Origin: Akkermansia sp.
GTDB lineage: Bacteria > Verrucomicrobiota > Verrucomicrobiia > Verrucomicrobiales > Akkermansiaceae
Length of the DNA stretch: 8,183 nucleotides
Assembly (NCBI GenBank): GCA_017628435.1
Contig: JAGBZE010000215.1
Span: 1-8,183 of the forward strand
Reading direction: 5' to 3'
The stretch's first letter is position 1. Every line of letters starts with the position of its first letter. Under the pieces are notes generated by a model that worked only from the letters and a program-made list of their open reading frames with translations, was not told the origin of the DNA and did not search any database. The translations under genes were made by a program, and so were the position numbers. Shown here piece after piece: positions 5,436 to 8,183 of the stretch.

Positions 5436-5938
5436 CAGCTATGGGCTTTGGAACCACAGGGAACCACTGTCACCGGAATGCTGGAAGCGCGCACCAGTTT
5501 TTCAGCGGTGTTGCCCAGCAGAATGGAGGTGAGCAGGGAGTGGTGACGGTTGCCGATAACCAGCTGGGTGATGTTGTGGCGCTGGCAGAACTGGTGCACG
5601 CAGTCCACAATGTCATCGCTCTCCTCTGCCTTGGCATAAATCGGAATGCCCCATTTTTTGCTGATCTGCTCACCGAGCTGCTTGGCGCGGGCATCGGCAA
5701 TGGAAAGCACAGCCTGGCAGGCATCCATGCGCTGGTAGTCAATGTTCGGCAGGTTGCCGGGAATATCCCCAGCGCCCATGCTGTCACCGGAAAGACTGCC
5801 TGCAGCATCAATGATGCAGGGCTCCACGGCATGCAGCAGGTACATCTTGCCACCTGTCTTGCATACCATCTCTGCGGCAAAGTCGAGTACGGCCTGCCCT
5901 TCTTCTGTAAAATCGGTTGCTGCTAATATTCTGACCAT
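5435..5938 (-). CDS. Universal stress protein (UspA family), degenerate nucleotide motif
   Basis: This is a cytosolic alpha/beta Usp domain of 167 residues, first gene of a five-gene operon. MVRILAATDFTEEG at the N-terminus is the standard Usp first strand and Asp9. The C-terminal VIGNRHHSLLTSILLGNTAE aligns with the ATP-binding motif G-2x-G-9x-G-S/T: Gly129 and Gly142 fit at the right spacing, but His132 replaces the second Gly and Asn143 the Ser/Thr. VTVVP (156-160) is the usual last strand. A loop at 45-65 rich in Gly, Asp and Ser is longer than in minimal Usps. Whether it binds ATP, AMP or cAMP is open. The start is fixed by the N-terminal strand and sits 6 nt after a -10 box, so the mRNA may be leaderless. 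Confidence 0.9.
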   Translation of the reverse strand: MVRILAATDFTEEGQAVLDFAAEMVCKTGGKMYLLHAVEPCIIDAAGSLSGDSMGAGDIPGNLPNIDYQRMDACQAVLSIADARAKQLGEQISKKWGIPIYAKAEESDDIVDCVHQFCQRHNITQLVIGNRHHSLLTSILLGNTAEKLVRASSIPVTVVPCGSKAHS

Positions 5939-5944
5939 GCACGC

Positions 5945-5973
5945 ATTCTAGCACCTTTTGCCAGCATAGCCAA
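5945..5973 (-). promoter_or_regulatory. Promoter of the usp-ymdB-tcdA-rlmB operon, predicted leaderless
   Basis: On the minus strand TTGGCT (5968-5973), a 17-bp spacer and TAGAAT (5945-5950) are followed by GCGTGC and then the usp ATG at 5938. The expected transcription start coincides with the ATG. No hairpin with a T-run lies between recN and this promoter, so read-through from recN may also feed the operon. Confidence 0.6.
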
Positions 5974-6035
5974 GAATTATTTGTTTGGAAACGTGGCAAA
6001 TTAGGCGATTGCGGGAACGAAGTGGATATTCACCT

Positions 6036-7691
6036 TTAATGAATGAGCAGTCCCCGTGCGTGAGCTTCAGCGGCGGGACCGCTGGTGCCGAGCATGCGGA
6101 CGAGTTCGGCAATGCGGGCATCGGCGTCCACTTCCTCCAGCCGGGAGACAGTGCGGCCCTCGGCGGTCTGGCCCTTGGAAATGAGGTAGTGGTGGTCTGC
6201 CAGGGCAGCAACCTGCGGGAAGTGGGTGATGGCGATGACCTGGTGGTCGCGGCCCAGCTCGCGCATCTTCATGCCCACGGCGCGGGCAATCTCGCCACCC
6301 ACGTTGGCATCAATTTCATCGAAAATGAGCAGGGGCGTGTCGTCCTGCCTGGCCAGGGCGCTCTTCAGAGCCAGCATGACGCGGGCAAGCTCGCCGCTGG
6401 AGGCAATGAGACGCAGTGCTTTCTGCGGTTCGCCCGGATTGGGGCCGAACAGGAAATCCACCTCTTCCAGTCCTTGTGGCCCCGGCTCGGGCAGGGGGCT
6501 GAGCTGTGCGGTGAAAAGGGATTGGCGGAAGCCAAGGTGGCGGGCATGGGTGAGGAAATTCTCCTCCAGCCTTGGAGCAGCGGCGGCGCGGGCCGCGGAA
6601 AGCGTTTTGCCTGCCTGCAGCATTTTCCGGCGGCAGTTTTCCTCCTCTGCCTGGAGTTCTTCCAGCTTCTGCTCCCGGTTACCGATGGCATCGAGCTTGG
6701 CGCGGCAGTGCTCCAGATGCTCGGTGATGGCCTCGAAATCGGCCCCGTATTTGCGTTTCAGATTATCCAGCAGGGCGATGCGGTTCTCCAGTTCTGCCAG
6801 TTCGGCGGGGTCGCATTCCAGTGTTTCCACATAATCCTGCAGGTTGGAGGAAAGTTCCTCTGCGGTATCGATGAGGGATTCCAGACTCTCCAGCCAGGGG
6901 GCGCAGGTAGCATCCAGTCGTTCCAGATCGCGACCGCTGCGCACGAGCTGGTGCAGGGTGGAAAGCAGAGAGCCTTCCTCGCCATCCACCATGTGGGCCA
7001 TGGGCAGGGCGGTATCGCGCAGGCGGCTGGCGTTGCGGGCGCGCTGCCAGCGGGCTTCCAGCCCTTCTACTTCCTCGGCGGTGAAATGGGCGCTTTCAAT
7101 CTCATCTGCCTGGTGCTGCAGGAAATCCAGCTCGCGCTCGTTGGCCATTTCACTTTCCAGCAGGGTGCGGTAGGCCTGGCGGGCATCGAGCCAGGCGCGG
7201 TAGGCTGTGTGATAGGTTGCCAGGGCGGGGGCATCTTCGGCAAAGGCATCGAGCAGGCAGAGCTGGCGCTCCTGCGAAGTGAGGGAGCGGTGTTCCTCCG
7301 GGTGGTGCATATCGACCAGACCGGCGCCGATGCGTTTGAGCAGCTGCAGGGTGACGGGGCTGCTGTTGATGAACTGGCGGTTGCCGGTGGCGGTGACTAC
7401 GCGGCGGATGATGAGCAAGCCATCCTCACAGGGAGGTACGCCGCTTTCCTCCAGCAGGGTATTCAGGGCATTGGTGTCTCCCAGCTGGAACATGGCCTCA
7501 ATGCTGCACTGCGTTTCCCCGCTGCGGATGAGACTCTTATCGGCTCGTTCACCCAGGGCCAGGGAAATGCCGCCCATGATGACGGATTTGCCGGCACCGG
7601 TTTCGCCTGTGATGCCCAGAAAGCCCGCATGGGGTTCCCAGGTGAGTTCATCTACCAGAGCCAGATTCCGTATCTTGAGTAGGGAAAGCAT
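6036..7691 (-). CDS. recN: DNA repair ATPase RecN
   Basis: This SMC-like protein acts in the cytosol in double-strand-break repair, tethering DNA ends and aiding RecA. The 551 residues are near the usual 553. The N-terminal head holds Walker A GITGETGAGKS (26-36) and GNRQFIN (103-109). A central stretch, about 155-375, is rich in Glu, Leu, Ala and Arg and forms the short antiparallel coiled coil. The C-terminal head has the ABC signature SSGELARVMLALK (431-443), Walker B LLIFDEID (454-461), NVGG (463-466), the H-loop ITHFPQVA (488-495) and the RecN ending RMLGTSG (532-538). Two variations stand out: SSGE instead of SGGE in the signature, and HHPEEH (129-134) where many RecNs have a GQHEHQ-like motif. 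It is divergent from the acyltransferase gene, with its own promoter. Confidence 0.95.
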   Translation of the reverse strand: MLSLLKIRNLALVDELTWEPHAGFLGITGETGAGKSVIMGGISLALGERADKSLIRSGETQCSIEAMFQLGDTNALNTLLEESGVPPCEDGLLIIRRVVTATGNRQFINSSPVTLQLLKRIGAGLVDMHHPEEHRSLTSQERQLCLLDAFAEDAPALATYHTAYRAWLDARQAYRTLLESEMANERELDFLQHQADEIESAHFTAEEVEGLEARWQRARNASRLRDTALPMAHMVDGEEGSLLSTLHQLVRSGRDLERLDATCAPWLESLESLIDTAEELSSNLQDYVETLECDPAELAELENRIALLDNLKRKYGADFEAITEHLEHCRAKLDAIGNREQKLEELQAEEENCRRKMLQAGKTLSAARAAAAPRLEENFLTHARHLGFRQSLFTAQLSPLPEPGPQGLEEVDFLFGPNPGEPQKALRLIASSGELARVMLALKSALARQDDTPLLIFDEIDANVGGEIARAVGMKMRELGRDHQVIAITHFPQVAALADHHYLISKGQTAEGRTVSRLEEVDADARIAELVRMLGTSGPAAEAHARGLLIH

Positions 7692-7700
7692 ATATTGTCG

Positions 7701-7729
7701 TTGCGTTCTGGGGCTGATTATGCCATAAT
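7701..7729 (+). promoter_or_regulatory. Promoter of the acyltransferase gene
   Basis: TTGCGT (7701-7706), a 17-bp spacer and CATAAT (7724-7729) are followed by GCGTGC, the same discriminator as at the usp promoter. The predicted start near 7736 leaves a 26-nt leader before the ATG at 7762. It overlaps the recN promoter almost completely. Confidence 0.5.
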
Positions 7730-7744
7730 GCGTGCGGAAATCAA
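7717..7744 (-). promoter_or_regulatory. Promoter of recN
   Basis: On the minus strand TTGATT (7739-7744), a 16-bp spacer and CATAAT (7717-7722) give a predicted start near 7710, about 19 nt before the recN ATG. The -10 box is one half of a palindrome whose other half serves the opposite promoter. No LexA-like CTGT-N8-ACAG box was seen here. Confidence 0.5.
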
Positions 7745-7761
7745 GGATTGAGTTTAGGCGT

Positions 7762-8183
7762 ATGTGGCGTATATTTACAATATCATCTCAGGACGAATCG
7801 CGTAATGCATTGATAGATTTCTGGCGAGGTGCTGCGATGCTCTGCGTTATGTTGCAGCATAACAGGGGCTTGCCCACAGATGTTATCAATTTTCTGCTGG
7901 CATTTCATATGCCTGCTTTTTTTGTCCTTTCTGGGTATATGTTATCTTTTGTTTCTTCTGTAAACAGATATGAGGTTAAGGATTATGTTATCAAAAGGTT
8001 TAACCAGCTGATGCTTCCATATTTCTTGTTTGAAATTGTCTACCTGCTTTCGCTCCTGATTTATTATGGAGAGCAAGTAGATGTCGTCACAACGTGTTGC
8101 AGCATTATTGCCTGTATGAATCTGGAGGGCGCATGTGGTTACCGGGCATGGTTTTTTCCCTGTCTGTTTGTTGCAGATATAAC
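7762..8183 (+). CDS. Membrane acyltransferase, family 3 (O-acetyltransferase-like), 3' end outside window
   Basis: This family transfers acetyl or other acyl groups to surface polysaccharides or glycans, with the active site in the membrane. The frame is open for 140 codons to the right edge. Diagnostic family features are SRNALIDFWRGAAML...QHN (13-34, the usual R...D..KG...V..H block with His33), FHMPAFFVLSGYML (48-61), KRFNQLMLPYF (79-89 region) and AWFFPCLF (129-136). Hydrophobic helices are visible at about 23-33, 43-66 and 85-102. The resemblance is greatest to the fucose 4-O-acetylase-like group (COG3594 type), but the acceptor cannot be predicted. G+C drops to 40% (120 of 300 bases at 7801-8100), against roughly 60% or more in recN lines, suggesting horizontal acquisition. 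It has no good ribosome-binding site; AAGGA lies 14 nt upstream. Confidence 0.85.
   Translation, partial: MWRIFTISSQDESRNALIDFWRGAAMLCVMLQHNRGLPTDVINFLLAFHMPAFFVLSGYMLSFVSSVNRYEVKDYVIKRFNQLMLPYFLFEIVYLLSLLIYYGEQVDVVTTCCSIIACMNLEGACGYRAWFFPCLFVADI

Noticed and set aside
5974..6035. Possible terminator between recN and usp
   Set aside because: Only a weak GTG/CAC pairing is present and no T-run follows, so I do not call one.
5985..7682. 565-codon open frame on the plus strand opposite recN
   Set aside because: It mirrors recN, whose motifs are complete. The GC-rich codon bias removes stops from the opposite strand, and the translation has no recognisable domain.
1..8183. CRISPR arrays, insertion sequences, phage genes or toxin-antitoxin pairs
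   Set aside because: None was seen. The only long direct repeat is the tRNA pair, and every sizeable frame is accounted for by a housekeeping family or its shadow.

Overview
The window is a compact, GC-rich bacterial chromosomal segment. About 90% of it is coding, the genes are core housekeeping genes, and no transposon, phage or CRISPR sequence is visible. The HU sequence, the mix of genes, the near absence of Shine-Dalgarno sequences and the GC level fit a Verrucomicrobiota chromosome, perhaps an Akkermansia relative. That assignment is inference from family resemblance, not something the sequence proves.

Layout. Positions 1-170 hold two exactly identical tRNA-Gly(GCC) units on the minus strand, with a strong sigma70-type promoter at 222-249. 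From 422 the plus strand carries cdaA (c-di-AMP synthase), an overlapping 55-codon gene that looks like only the membrane anchor of CdaR/YbbR, and bioD. A perfect bidirectional terminator (2031-2065) separates bioD from a convergent HU gene, which has its own promoter. From 5938 down to 2451 a tightly packed minus-strand operon runs uspA-like, ymdB-like phosphodiesterase, tcdA, rlmB-like, metallophosphoesterase. Its junctions overlap by 1, 4 and 4 nt, followed by a 23-nt gap. Upstream of it recN (7691-6036) is also on the minus strand. recN is divergent from an AT-rich membrane acyltransferase gene (from 7762) that runs off the right edge.

How the genes may work together. Two modules touch nucleotide second messengers: CdaA makes c-di-AMP, and the YmdB-type enzyme is expected to cleave cyclic nucleotides next to a universal stress protein. 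Two operon members act on RNA: TcdA (tRNA t6A cyclisation) and an RlmB-like 2'-O-methyltransferase. Any functional coupling is inference from operon structure.

The most notable observations are these: (1) an 'amputated' CdaR consisting of the anchor helix plus one strand; (2) promoters for cdaA and uspA whose -10 hexamer lies exactly 6 nt before the ATG, predicting leaderless mRNAs; (3) a palindromic -10 element shared by the divergent recN and acyltransferase promoters; (4) an RlmB homologue without the N-terminal substrate-recognition domain; (5) substitutions in signature motifs of YmdB, Usp and RecN. I did not find a clearly new multi-gene system.
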